Positions 35,599 through 46,500 of a stretch of DNA of 64,000 nucleotides are shown here, one piece after another. The stretch is from assembly GCA_016285515.1 (NCBI GenBank), contig JAEEQW010000006.1, forward strand, positions 80,782 through 144,781. The letters run 5' to 3'. A program made the position numbers and the translations under genes. Source of the stretch: Bacteroidales bacterium. GTDB taxonomy: Bacteria; Bacteroidota; Bacteroidia; Bacteroidales; BM520. The notes under the pieces were generated by a model, which was not told the DNA's origin, ran no database searches, and saw only the letters and a list, made by a program, of their open reading frames with translations. The first letter of the stretch is position 1. Every line of letters begins with the position of its first letter.

Positions 35599-36309
35599 AT
35601 GACAGACAATCCTGACTTCGAGAGAGGTGAAATCCTGCTCTTCGACAAGCCATACCATTGGTCGTCCTTTGATGTGGTGAACAAAGTGCGCATTTCCATA
35701 AAGCATTATTGTCACAAAAAGATAAAGGTGGGTCATGCCGGTACGCTTGATCCGCTTGCAACCGGTCTCGTCATAGTTTGTACCGGTGCTTATACCAAGC
35801 GCATTGAAGAAGTGCAGGGCGAAGACAAGGAATATACAGGGACATTCACTCTCGGTGCAACCCGTCCCTCTTTTGACAAGGAGTCGGAAATTGACAATGT
35901 GTTCGATTATTCTCATGTGACGTCCGATGACATAATCAAAGCCGCTTCTGAATTTGTGGGTGAACAGATGCAGGTCCCGCCTGTGTTTTCAGCCATCAAG
36001 ATAGAAGGGGTGCGTGCCTATAAGTTCGCCCGCAGCAATGATGCTGAAATTGAAAAAAGAATGCAGCCCCGCAGAATCAGAATCAATGAGTTTGAAATAA
36101 CCGGAATCAACTTGCCTGACGTGAATTTCCGAATTCTCTGCAGTAAGGGCACATACATTCGCTCCCTTGCCCGCGACTTCGGACAGAAGCTCGGCTGCGG
36201 TGCATACCTTGAGGAACTCCGTCGTACCGCAATAGGAAAGTTCCGCGTGGAGGATGCGTATGACGTGTTTGAATTTGATGAAATTCTGAATTCAAAAAAT
36301 AATTCTTGA
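35599..36309 (+). CDS. truB: tRNA pseudouridine-55 synthase TruB
   Basis: Makes pseudouridine 55 in the T-loop of tRNAs. The catalytic Asp is D51 in KVGHAGTLDPLATGLVIV, followed by KEYTGTFTLGATRPSFD and QVPPVFSAIKIEGVRAY, and the C-terminal SKGTYIRSLARDFG motif. The ATG at 35599 is chosen because it starts 1 base after uppP and gives the normal N-terminus; a TTG at 35566 would overlap uppP with no family support. Length is 236 residues. Confidence 0.95.
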   Translation: MTDNPDFERGEILLFDKPYHWSSFDVVNKVRISIKHYCHKKIKVGHAGTLDPLATGLVIVCTGAYTKRIEEVQGEDKEYTGTFTLGATRPSFDKESEIDNVFDYSHVTSDDIIKAASEFVGEQMQVPPVFSAIKIEGVRAYKFARSNDAEIEKRMQPRRIRINEFEITGINLPDVNFRILCSKGTYIRSLARDFGQKLGCGAYLEELRRTAIGKFRVEDAYDVFEFDEILNSKNNS

Positions 36310-36336
36310 CAAACTACAAGATTTGTATTACTTTTG
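36306..36336 (+). promoter_or_regulatory. Promoter upstream of queA-ahcY
   Basis: TTG at 36306-36308 and TACTTTTG at 36329-36336 are spaced by 20 bases, fitting the Bacteroidota promoter. The first part overlaps the truB stop. The leader to the queA ATG would be about 65 bases, longer than usual here; no riboswitch fold was recognised in it. Confidence 0.5.
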
Positions 36337-36408
36337 CAACCCATTTTGGGCACAATTTTTTCGAATGTTTTTCAGAGTTAAAAGATTACTGGTCAACAAC
36401 ATACATAT

Positions 36409-37464
36409 ATGAAACTATCACAATTCAAATTCAATTTACCCGAAAACCTTATCGCTCTTGAGCCAACTTATTACAGGGATGAGGCTCGACTCATGGTCTT
36501 AGACAGAAAAAAACAGACAATCGAACATAAACTGTTTAAGGATATTGTCGATTATTTTGAAGACGGCGATTTGCTCTTACTCAATGACACAAAGGTTTTT
36601 CCTGCCATGCTCGAAGGAGAGAAGGAAAAAACAAGAGTTAAAATCAAAGTTTTACTGCTCAGAGAGTTAAACTCTGAAACAAGATTGTGGGATGTCCTTG
36701 TGGACCCTGCCCGTAAAATAAGAATTGGAAACAAGTTGTATTTCGGTGAAAATGACGATTTGGTGGCAGAGGTCATCGACAACACGACGTCAAGGGGTAG
36801 AACCATACGTTTCCTTTTTGACATGCCGTATGACCAATTCAAAAAAACTCTCTATGGCTTTGGCAAAACCCCAATTCCCGAACTGCTTCTGAAATATCGT
36901 GAAGTCAAACCTGAGGATGCCGACTGGTATCAGACTATCTTTGCCAAGAGTGAAGGCTCCGTCGTGGCTCCTTTCACAGGTCTGCATTTCACCCGTGAAC
37001 TCCTCAAACGTCTTGAGATAATAGGAGCTGACATCGCTACAGTCACTCTTCACTGCGGTCTCGGCAATTTCCGAAGAATTGATGTTGAAGACCTTACCAA
37101 ACACAAGTCGGATTCGGAGGAATTCAGGGTCTCACGTGAGGTTGTTGAAAAGATTAACAACACAAAAAATAACAGGCATAATATTTTTGCCGCCGGCACT
37201 TCCGTCATGAAATCCCTCGAATCGGCAAGCACCATAGAAGGGCTTCTGAAACCTTACGATGGCTGGACAAACAAATTCATTTTCCCGCCGTACAATTTTT
37301 CCGTAGCCAACAGGCTGATAACCAATTTCCAGATGCCATGTTCCCCAATGCTTATGATGACATGTGCTTTCGGTGGCTACGACTTTGTCATGCACGCTTA
37401 TAAAGTGGCCGTAGAGGAAGGCTACAAATTCTTTGCATACGGAGATGCTATGCTTATTATTTAA
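36409..37464 (+). CDS. queA: S-adenosylmethionine:tRNA ribosyltransferase-isomerase QueA
   Basis: Converts preQ1 at tRNA position 34 to epoxyqueuosine using the ribosyl part of SAM. Family motifs are [15 protein letters not shown] (about 52-66), [14 protein letters not shown] (about 183-196), [13 protein letters not shown] (about 211-223) and the C-terminal [18 protein letters not shown]. Length of 351 residues is normal. It is followed after 23 bases by ahcY. Confidence 0.95.
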   Translation: MKLSQFKFNLPENLIALEPTYYRDEARLMVLDRKKQTIEHKLFKDIVDYFEDGDLLLLNDTKVFPAMLEGEKEKTRVKIKVLLLRELNSETRLWDVLVDPARKIRIGNKLYFGENDDLVAEVIDNTTSRGRTIRFLFDMPYDQFKKTLYGFGKTPIPELLLKYREVKPEDADWYQTIFAKSEGSVVAPFTGLHFTRELLKRLEIIGADIATVTLHCGLGNFRRIDVEDLTKHKSDSEEFRVSREVVEKINNTKNNRHNIFAAGTSVMKSLESASTIEGLLKPYDGWTNKFIFPPYNFSVANRLITNFQMPCSPMLMMTCAFGGYDFVMHAYKVAVEEGYKFFAYGDAMLII

Positions 37465-37487
37465 CTAATTGAAATATTGTAATATAA

Positions 37488-38885
<1,398 letters not shown>

Positions 38886-38929
38886 GCAATTCATTGGCTG
38901 TATTGTAATTTATTGTTTGTCAATGTGTT

Positions 38930-39385
38930 ATGAATAAATTGCAAATATTTTCCGTGATTATGGCGTTGTTGCTGCTGTCGTCCTGCAGACAGGTTGATTA
39001 CGGTGAAATTCCGGAGGTGGTGACATTCCAACGCTCGTATGACCTTAATCTGACTTCAAATCGCGACCTGTGGAGTGTCAACGGTTCAATCCTTGATGAA
39101 ACGGTCGGTTACAAAGGGATAATAGTCTTCCGCCAGAAAATCGAGGGTGCCCATGATGATTTTGTGGCATACGAAAGAGCCTGTCCCAACGACTGTGTCT
39201 CTGCGGGCGGGAAAGTGTCATGGGAGCAGTGGATACTGATACCGCAGTGTGACCAATGCGGTGCCCAGTTTTTGATTTTGTACGGTGGCGAAGGATGGCC
39301 AATTGATGACAAGCAGCCCACCAACTGTCCGCTCAAACAATATGACACATATTTCGATGGCAGGTATGTCATAGTCAGTCACTAA
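38930..39385 (+). CDS. Rieske-like lipoprotein lacking histidine ligands
   Basis: A 151-residue protein with a lipoprotein signal (LLLSSC, lipid-modified Cys at 19), so probably membrane-anchored in the periplasm. The region 80-145 has a Rieske-like layout: RACPNDC (Cys 85 and 89), then QCDQCGAQF (Cys 107 and 110), and KQYDTYFDGRYVIV. A true Rieske centre needs CxH and CxxH; here no His occupies either loop, and both loops carry paired Cys instead. It may bind zinc or be a structural relic. It is the last gene before the strong terminator at 39405. Confidence 0.7.
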   Translation: MNKLQIFSVIMALLLLSSCRQVDYGEIPEVVTFQRSYDLNLTSNRDLWSVNGSILDETVGYKGIIVFRQKIEGAHDDFVAYERACPNDCVSAGGKVSWEQWILIPQCDQCGAQFLILYGGEGWPIDDKQPTNCPLKQYDTYFDGRYVIVSH

Positions 39386-39404
39386 AATTATTTATCAACA
39401 TATT

Positions 39405-39449
39405 GGGATATTTTTTCAACAGTATGATTGAAAAAATATCCCTTTTTTT
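39405..39449 (+). terminator. Rho-independent terminator after queA-ahcY-lipoprotein
   Basis: A perfect 15-base inverted repeat (39405-39419 and 39428-39442, arms GGGATATTTTTTCAA and TTGAAAAAATATCCC) with an 8-base loop is followed directly by seven T residues. It lies 20 bases after the lipoprotein stop. The next 180 bases are AT-rich, and I see nothing in them. Confidence 0.88.
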
Positions 39450-39636
39450 ATTGTTATTTTTTGATATTTTATAAAATTTTTTGTTCAGATACAAGGATTT
39501 TTTTATAATAACAATAGGATTAAGAATGGATGTTTATAAAAAAATGAATTTATAAAGTCTTAAAAATTAAAAAGTTGAACTGATCAGAAGGTGCAATAGG
39601 GAAGAATTATTAAATTTTTTTAAAAAAAACATGAAC

Positions 39637-39657
39637 TTTACCTTATTAAAAGGTAAA
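39637..39657. promoter_or_regulatory. Inverted repeat overlapping the promoter of the TonB-receptor operon (possible operator)
   Basis: TTTACCTT and AAGGTAAA form a perfect 8-base inverted repeat around a 5-base spacer, ending 7 bases before the -7 element at 39665. It covers the place where the -33 contact would lie, as expected for a repressor or activator site. No T tract follows, so it is not a good terminator. The binding protein is unknown. Confidence 0.5.
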
Positions 39658-39664
39658 ATTTACT

Positions 39665-39672
39665 TAAATTTG
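39665..39672 (+). promoter_or_regulatory. Promoter -7 element for the TonB-receptor operon
   Basis: TAAATTTG matches TAnnTTTG. It implies a leader of about 60 bases before the ATG at 39739. No recognisable -33 TTG lies at the usual spacing, which fits activator-dependent or operator-controlled use. Confidence 0.48.
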
Positions 39673-39738
39673 CAAATTATTACATTCGTGTAAAATGTGT
39701 GTATTATGCAAATTAATAAATAAATAAAATTATATGGT

Positions 39739-42700
39739 ATGGTAAAAAAATTACTCTCTTCAATTGGACTATTGCTTGTATTAAGTATTGGTTTGATGGG
39801 TCAAACAGGTACCATTAAGGGTACTGTTATTGACAAAGACACAAAGGAACCTATTCCATTCGCAAATGTTGTTGCGCAGGTTGACGGAATTCAGAAGGGT
39901 GGATGTGCCACTGACTTTGATGGTAACTTCACCATCAAGCCTCTGGAGCCTGGCAATTATACATTGGTTGCACAATTTGTGGGTTACAAGACCTTTCAGA
40001 TGAATGGAGTGCATGTTTCTGCCGATGTTATCACATTCCAGAACATCACAATGAGTTCTGGTGCTGTGGGCCTTAACGAAGTTGAGGTCGTCGAGTATGA
40101 GGTACCGCTTATCAGTAAGGATAAAACCCAGAGTGGTGGTACCGTTACATCAGAAGAAATCGAAAAGATGCCTGAAAAGACTATCGCTGCTGTAGCTTCT
40201 ACAGTCGGTGGCGTGTTCTCACGTGATGGTGAGGTCGGTAGTATCCGTGGCCAGCGTTCTTCAGGTACCGTCTATTACATTGACGGTATCAAGGTCACCG
40301 GTACAACTTCACTTCCACAGTCGGCTTATGACCAGATTTCAGTCATCCTCGGTGGTATCCCTGCTCAGTATGGTGATGCTACCGGTGGTATTATTTCCGC
40401 TACAACCAAGGGCCCGAGCCGTGTCTTCGGTATGGGCGTTGAGCTCCAGTCTTCCGGTTTGGGTCAGGGCAAAGGCCTTGATGCTTACGGTTACAACAGA
40501 CTTGGTATCAACCTCAACGGACCTTTGATTCAGAGCAAGAATCCTGAAAAACCTGGTGCTATCCTCGGTTACTTCATCGCAGGCGACTTTATCTATCAGG
40601 TGGATAACAGACCTACGGCTAAGGGTACCTACATCGCTACAGATGAATATCTTGACTATCTGACCAAAAATCCTATCAGATTATCGGATGAGGGTACTGG
40701 CGTTTGGAATGAAGCCTGCTTCACCACAGAGGATGACTTGGTTTGGGTTAAACAAAACCTCAACACCCCTAGGTTTGAAGTTGCTGTTTCTGCAAAGCTC
40801 GACGTCAAGACATCTGATATGACCAACCTCAGTTTCGGCGGTAGCTTCAACTATCAGAACTACAGGGGGTTCAGTTTTGCAAATTCAATGTTCAATTATA
40901 ATAAGAACATTCAGTATCTTACTAACACATGGCGTGTCTTCGGTCGTTTCACCCAGCGTTTCAGATCAAGTGAAGATGCTCTCCTGAAGAATGTCTTCTA
41001 TGAAATTCAGGCCGACTACACTCAATATCATTACAAAAATCAGGATTTTGATTTTAGGGATGACCTCTTCTCATACGGATATATAGGTCAATACAACACC
41101 TACAAATCAAAAAGATACGAGATGTCCACCATTGACATAGACGGTAAAGATGTAAATGCTTTGGTATATACAGGTTATGTTGACGATTCCGTCACATTTA
41201 CACCTGGCACCAAGAATGTAGTTCTTGCAAACTATATGTCAAAGTATTACGATTTGTTTGAGGGTGATGTCAACTACTATTCAGATGACAATGCCATAGT
41301 TGCGGCAAGTGGTCTTCTCAACGGCTATTCTCCTTCTTCAGTGTATAGCCTTTGGGGTACTCTCGGTACAGTACAGTCAGGCTACTATATAGCCAACAAC
41401 CAGCAGGTAGGTGTAAGTTTCAAGGCTTCCGGCGATATAGGCGGCCACGCTCTCCAGTTCGGTTTCCAGTTTGAGCAGAAAATCAATTCTTACTTCAGCG
41501 CAGCCACCACTTCTTTGTGGACTTTGATGAGAAGTAGAGTCAACTCACATATCACCGAACTTGACACCGAGAACCCTATTCCTTTGGTTGACGAAAACGG
41601 AGTTTTCCTCGGAGTTGTTGATTACAATTATCTGTACAGTTCCACTTCACAGAGTTCTTTTGACTATGAACTCAGAAAGATGTTGAATCTTCCTGTTGAC
41701 GGCACTGAATGGATAGACGTCGATTCATACGATCCTATTAACAATACGATGAACTATTACGATGAAAGCGGCAATTATCAGGTGGCAGGTCTGAACGGCA
41801 AACTCAATCTTTCCATGTTCTCTCCTGACGAATTGCTCAACGATGGTGGTCAATATGTCGCTTATGCGGGTTATGACGCATACGGTAACAGACTGACTTA
41901 CAATCCGACTATTGATGACTTTTTCCAGGATACATTATCCAATGGCAAGTATTCAAGGACCATCGGTTCCATCCGTCCTGTATATGGTGCGTTATTCCTT
42001 CAGGATGTGTTCTCTTTCAGAGACCTCGTATTTAATATAGGTGTACGTGTTGACAGATATGATGCCAACCAGGCAGTCCTCAAGGATGATTACCTTATCA
42101 CTTCCCGTGCATATACAGTTGCTGATTACAAATCAGGCGTTGCATCAGGTAACCTTAATAATATAGGTAATGTTCCTTCAAATATGGGTGATGATTATAT
42201 TGTTTATGTCAATACAATCAACGATCCTACCCAGATTCTCGGTTACCGTGACGGAAGCACATGGTATGACTCAGACGGTACATATACCTCCGACCCTGAG
42301 ACAGTTCTTGATGCCGGCAACGGAATATCACCTTATCTGACTAATCCTGAAAACAGCAATACAGTTACTGCTGACGTTTTCACCGATTATAAACCACAGA
42401 TCAACGTTATGCCTCGTATATCATTCTCATTCCCAATTTCGGATGAGGCTCTGTTCTTTGCACACTATGATATTCTGACACAGCGTCCTACATCTTATAA
42501 TACGTTGTCATTGACTGACTATTACTTCCTTTCAACGACAGCATCACCTACGGTTAACAATCCTAATCTGAAACCTGAAACCACAATCGACTATGAAGTC
42601 GGTTTCCAGCAGAAGCTGACCAACACCTCTTCATTGTCACTTTCAGCTTTCTATCGTGAAATCCGTGATCAGATTTGTATTTACCGTGTTACCGGTGCTT

Positions 42701-43482
42701 ATCCTAAGACATATTACACATACGATAACCTTGACTTTGGTACAGTTAAAGGTCTGACCGCAACATTCGATTTGCGCAGAACAAGAAACATCAGACTTAA
42801 AGCCAGCTACACCTTGCAGTTTGCAAACGGTACAGGCTCTGACCCTGATGCTGCAAGGTCAGTTGTCACCTCAGGTCAGCCTAACCTCCGTACTCTGTCA
42901 CCTCTGGACGAAGACCAGAGACACAGACTGTCTTTGAATCTCGACTACCGTTTCTCTGACGGTAAGGACTACAATGGTCCTGTCACTGTCAGAAAGACGA
43001 AAGACGGTCAGGAAAAACATATCAACTGGCTCGAGAATACTGGTCTTAACATCGTTTTCAGCGGTGGTTCCGGTACTCCTTATACAAGGTCCAGCAAGGT
43101 TTATCCTATCACAACTTCCAACAGAGTCATCGATGGTTCCATCAATGGTTCGAGAATGCCTGCATTCTGGAGAACCGACATCATTCTTGACAGAGATTTC
43201 TATCTCACAAACAAGACTAAAAAGGATGGTTCAAGAGAATCTTATCTGAACGTTTACTTACAGATTCTGAACTTGTTCAATGCACATAATATCGTAGATG
43301 TTTATGATGCGACAGGTAATCCGGATGATGATGGTTATCTGACAGCAGACGAATGGCAGACTGAAATCAGCCAGCAGCTCAATGTCGATTCTTATAGGAT
43401 GTTATATCAGATGAGAGTTGATACTCCGGGTAACTATTCAGGTCCAAGACTTATTCGTTTAGGCGTAAGTTATAATTTTTAG
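39739..43482 (+). CDS. TonB-dependent outer-membrane receptor with carboxypeptidase-regulatory-like N-domain
   Basis: A 1247-residue outer-membrane transporter. A signal peptide (about 1-21, ending LMGQ) is followed by a CarboxypepD_reg-like domain (about 24-105, GTIKGTVIDKDTKEPIPFANV), a plug domain (about 135-235, with VDGIKVTG-type and QYGDATGGIISATTKGPS motifs) and a long beta-barrel ending in RLGVSYNF, the terminal aromatic signature. It is not followed by a SusD-like lipoprotein, so it is not a standard glycan-uptake pair. Instead it is followed by a T9SS-type protein and a PorV-family protein. The ligand is unknown. Confidence 0.92.
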   Translation: MVKKLLSSIGLLLVLSIGLMGQTGTIKGTVIDKDTKEPIPFANVVAQVDGIQKGGCATDFDGNFTIKPLEPGNYTLVAQFVGYKTFQMNGVHVSADVITFQNITMSSGAVGLNEVEVVEYEVPLISKDKTQSGGTVTSEEIEKMPEKTIAAVASTVGGVFSRDGEVGSIRGQRSSGTVYYIDGIKVTGTTSLPQSAYDQISVILGGIPAQYGDATGGIISATTKGPSRVFGMGVELQSSGLGQGKGLDAYGYNRLGINLNGPLIQSKNPEKPGAILGYFIAGDFIYQVDNRPTAKGTYIATDEYLDYLTKNPIRLSDEGTGVWNEACFTTEDDLVWVKQNLNTPRFEVAVSAKLDVKTSDMTNLSFGGSFNYQNYRGFSFANSMFNYNKNIQYLTNTWRVFGRFTQRFRSSEDALLKNVFYEIQADYTQYHYKNQDFDFRDDLFSYGYIGQYNTYKSKRYEMSTIDIDGKDVNALVYTGYVDDSVTFTPGTKNVVLANYMSKYYDLFEGDVNYYSDDNAIVAASGLLNGYSPSSVYSLWGTLGTVQSGYYIANNQQVGVSFKASGDIGGHALQFGFQFEQKINSYFSAATTSLWTLMRSRVNSHITELDTENPIPLVDENGVFLGVVDYNYLYSSTSQSSFDYELRKMLNLPVDGTEWIDVDSYDPINNTMNYYDESGNYQVAGLNGKLNLSMFSPDELLNDGGQYVAYAGYDAYGNRLTYNPTIDDFFQDTLSNGKYSRTIGSIRPVYGALFLQDVFSFRDLVFNIGVRVDRYDANQAVLKDDYLITSRAYTVADYKSGVASGNLNNIGNVPSNMGDDYIVYVNTINDPTQILGYRDGSTWYDSDGTYTSDPETVLDAGNGISPYLTNPENSNTVTADVFTDYKPQINVMPRISFSFPISDEALFFAHYDILTQRPTSYNTLSLTDYYFLSTTASPTVNNPNLKPETTIDYEVGFQQKLTNTSSLSLSAFYREIRDQICIYRVTGAYPKTYYTYDNLDFGTVKGLTATFDLRRTRNIRLKASYTLQFANGTGSDPDAARSVVTSGQPNLRTLSPLDEDQRHRLSLNLDYRFSDGKDYNGPVTVRKTKDGQEKHINWLENTGLNIVFSGGSGTPYTRSSKVYPITTSNRVIDGSINGSRMPAFWRTDIILDRDFYLTNKTKKDGSRESYLNVYLQILNLFNAHNIVDVYDATGNPDDDGYLTADEWQTEISQQLNVDSYRMLYQMRVDTPGNYSGPRLIRLGVSYNF

Positions 43483-43488
43483 TTTATT

Positions 43489-43496
43489 AGAAGGAG
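43489..43496 (+). promoter_or_regulatory. Strong Shine-Dalgarno sequence before the T9SS-type gene
   Basis: AGAAGGAG lies 7 bases before the ATG at 43504. Most genes in this window show no such sequence, as expected for Bacteroidota, where the anti-Shine-Dalgarno end of 16S rRNA is largely sequestered. The site also supports 43504 over the internal ATG at 43525. Confidence 0.6.
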
Positions 43497-43503
43497 ATTT
43501 AAT

Positions 43504-46500
43504 ATGAGAAAAAATTATATAAATATGAAAAAAATAGCTTGTCTGTTTTTAACATTTGCTTTGTTCTCATTCTTTACTACCGCCAACTGCGAAGAAGCCA
43601 AAGGAAGAAAACAAGGTAAATCGGAAAACGAAATCAAATCAAATTCAGCAGGTTGTGCACCTGGTGCTAATTATAAATATCTTCAAGTCAACAACGTAAG
43701 TTGTAGAATTAACACCGGTGGTGATATGTGGTGGGACTTTGAAAACCCGCAGTATGAAATCCCTGCCGGATCAAGTAAAACATCAATGTTCTCGGGTTCC
43801 CTCTGGATTGGTGGCGTGGATGCCAACCAGGTTCTGAAGGTCGCTGCCGTCAAATATCGTCAGGGTCCTACTTTCAACGGAGGTAATGACTATTGGCCAG
43901 GTCCTCTGTATGTTAAGAACAGCCCTAATCCTCAGGAAGGTATCACAATATCCGAAGTCGATGCTGCCACCTGTCTGAAATATGACAAACTGTTCTTCAT
44001 GTCTCAGGAAATGGTTAATGACTTCCTCGCAAATTGTGACCCGGAAACAGGTTACTATGATGCTTCAATTGACGATGATTACAATATTCCTGATGAAATC
44101 CTCAATTGGCCTGCTCATCCGGATATGACCGACTCAAAGTCACAGTATCAGAGCTATTACCTTGCTCCTTTCTATGACAATGACCATGATGGCAATTACG
44201 ACCCTTACAAGGGCGATTACCCTTATTATGATTTGAGCAACATTCTCTGCTCTTCAAACTATGCCGGTGACCCGACATTCGTTCCAGCAACCACTATGGA
44301 AGGCAATGGTATCCAGGTTGACCAGTGTATCAAGGGTGATGAAACCCTGTGGTGGGTGTTTAATGACAAAGGTAACATCCACACTGAAAGTTTCGGTGAT
44401 GCCACCGGTTTCGAAATCAGAGGTCAGGCTTTCGGTTTCGCTTCCAATGACGAAATCAATAACATGACTTTCTATTCATACGAAATCATCAACCGTTCTT
44501 CTTATACATTGACTAACACTTACTTCAGCCAGTGGGTTGATACCGACCTCGGTTACAGCTACGATGACTATGTGGGATGTGATGTCCTCCGTGGTCTCGG
44601 ATATTGCTACAACGGTAAGGACGTTGATGGTAGCGGTCAGTACAATGCTTATGGCTCACAGCCTCCTGCAATCGGTGTTGACTTCTTCCAGGGTCCTTAT
44701 CTTGATCCTGATGGTTATGACAACCCTGCATTCTACGGCGACGGTCTCCTCGGCCCTGCTTACAATGCACAAAATACTGCCAATGAAAACCTTGACTGTT
44801 CTATCGTTGCCCAGAATGGCCAGATGATTAATTTCACATACGGTAACGGTCCTAAGGTAGGTCCAAAGACAGGAAGATTTCTTGTCAGAGCAGAGGCTAT
44901 AAACGGTGTCAACTTCGGTAATGGTATAGTTGACGATGAACGTTTCGGTATGAGACGTTTCGTTTATCACGTTAACACAAGCGGTAACTATAACAGTGAC
45001 CCTAAATACGCTGCAGATTACTACAATTTGCTGAGAGGTATTTGGAATGATAACACAAAAATGAAATATGGTGGCAACGGACACATCAGTTCAGGTGCTG
45101 AAGATATTGACGCTGACTTCATGTTCCCTGGTGACTCCGATCCTTGTTGGTGGGGTACCAATGGTGTTAAGCCGGCTAATCCTGAATGGACTGAAGAAAC
45201 TGCCAACAATACTCCGTATGACCGTCGTTTCATGCAGTCAGCAGGTCCTTTCACCCTTCGTCCAGGTATGGTCAACTACATCACCGTTGGTATTCCTTGG
45301 GCAAGAGCCACTTCCGGCGGCCCTGGCATCAACGGCTCAGTAAAACTTCTCCGTACAGTCGATGACAAATGTCAGGCTCTGTTCGACAACTGCTTCTCTG
45401 TTGTCAACGGTCCTAATGCTCCGGATTTGACTATCCTTGAACTTGAAAACGAATTGGTGTTCTACATCTCCAACAGAGAGTCTAACGATTCAGGCAACAA
45501 CTTCGGTGAAAGTTATTCAGAGGTTGACCCTTACATCGAATCAGTCGGCTACAGCAGAGATTCTTCAACATACAAATTCGAAGGCTATATCGTGTATCAG
45601 CTTATTGACAATGAAGCCAGCATTTCTGATATAGGTGATGAATCCAAGATTCGTCAGGTTTTCCAGTGCGATATCACCAACGGCGTTTCAAAGATTGTCA
45701 ACTATACTTATGATTCCAATCTCGACGCCAACGTTCCAACTATGATGGTCAATGGCGCAGATGAAGGTATTTCCCATACTTTCAAACTTACAACTGATGC
45801 ATTCGACAATACTACGCTTGTTAACCACAAGTCATATTATTTCACAGCTATTGCATACGGTTATAATATGTATAAGAAGTATTCCGACCAGCTTTCAGAA
45901 CATGATGAAAACTGCGGCCTTGACGGTCAGACTAAGGCTTTCCTTTCCGGTAGAAAGAACATCAAGACCTATGAGGCAATACCTCACAAACCTATGGGCG
46001 GTATTATAGTTAACTCAACATACGGTGACCAGCCGGCTATCAAACGTGTTCAAGGTCATGGTAATGGCGGTCTCATCCTCAATGTCGATGATAAAACTGT
46101 TGAAACAATCCTTGCCAAGGAGCCTATCAAATATCAGCTCAATGACGATGGTACCCTGATGCTTGTCGATACAATCATCAATAAGGAAACCTATCCTTCC
46201 GCCATCCTTAAGGACAATGATTATGCAATGGGAACTGACAAGTATCCAATCGCATACGAAATGCAATACCAAAGGAACTACAGCCCTCTGAACATCAAGG
46301 TTATAGATCCTCTTAACGTAGTCAATACCACATACGAACTCAAGTTTGATCCATTCACTTACGCAACAAAGCACAATGTTTCCAATTCATCTACTGTAGG
46401 TGTTGCGGATACAGCGGGCATGGAAGTGTGCACATGGCAACTTCACGATATTGACAACGATATCACCTACTATTCTGACACCTCATTGGTTTTCAAATAT

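Noticed and set aside
36337..36408. A preQ1 or SAM riboswitch in the queA leader
   Set aside because: The leader is only about 65 bases, A/T-rich, and shows no recognisable stem or conserved riboswitch core.
37131..37140. CTCACGTGAG palindrome in queA as a parS site
   Set aside because: The outer bases do not match the parS arms, and the site is in a conserved coding region.
39392..39400. TTATCAACA 9-mer near the terminator as part of a second DnaA cluster
   Set aside because: A single copy with no neighbours; one such 9-mer is expected by chance in AT-rich intergenic DNA.
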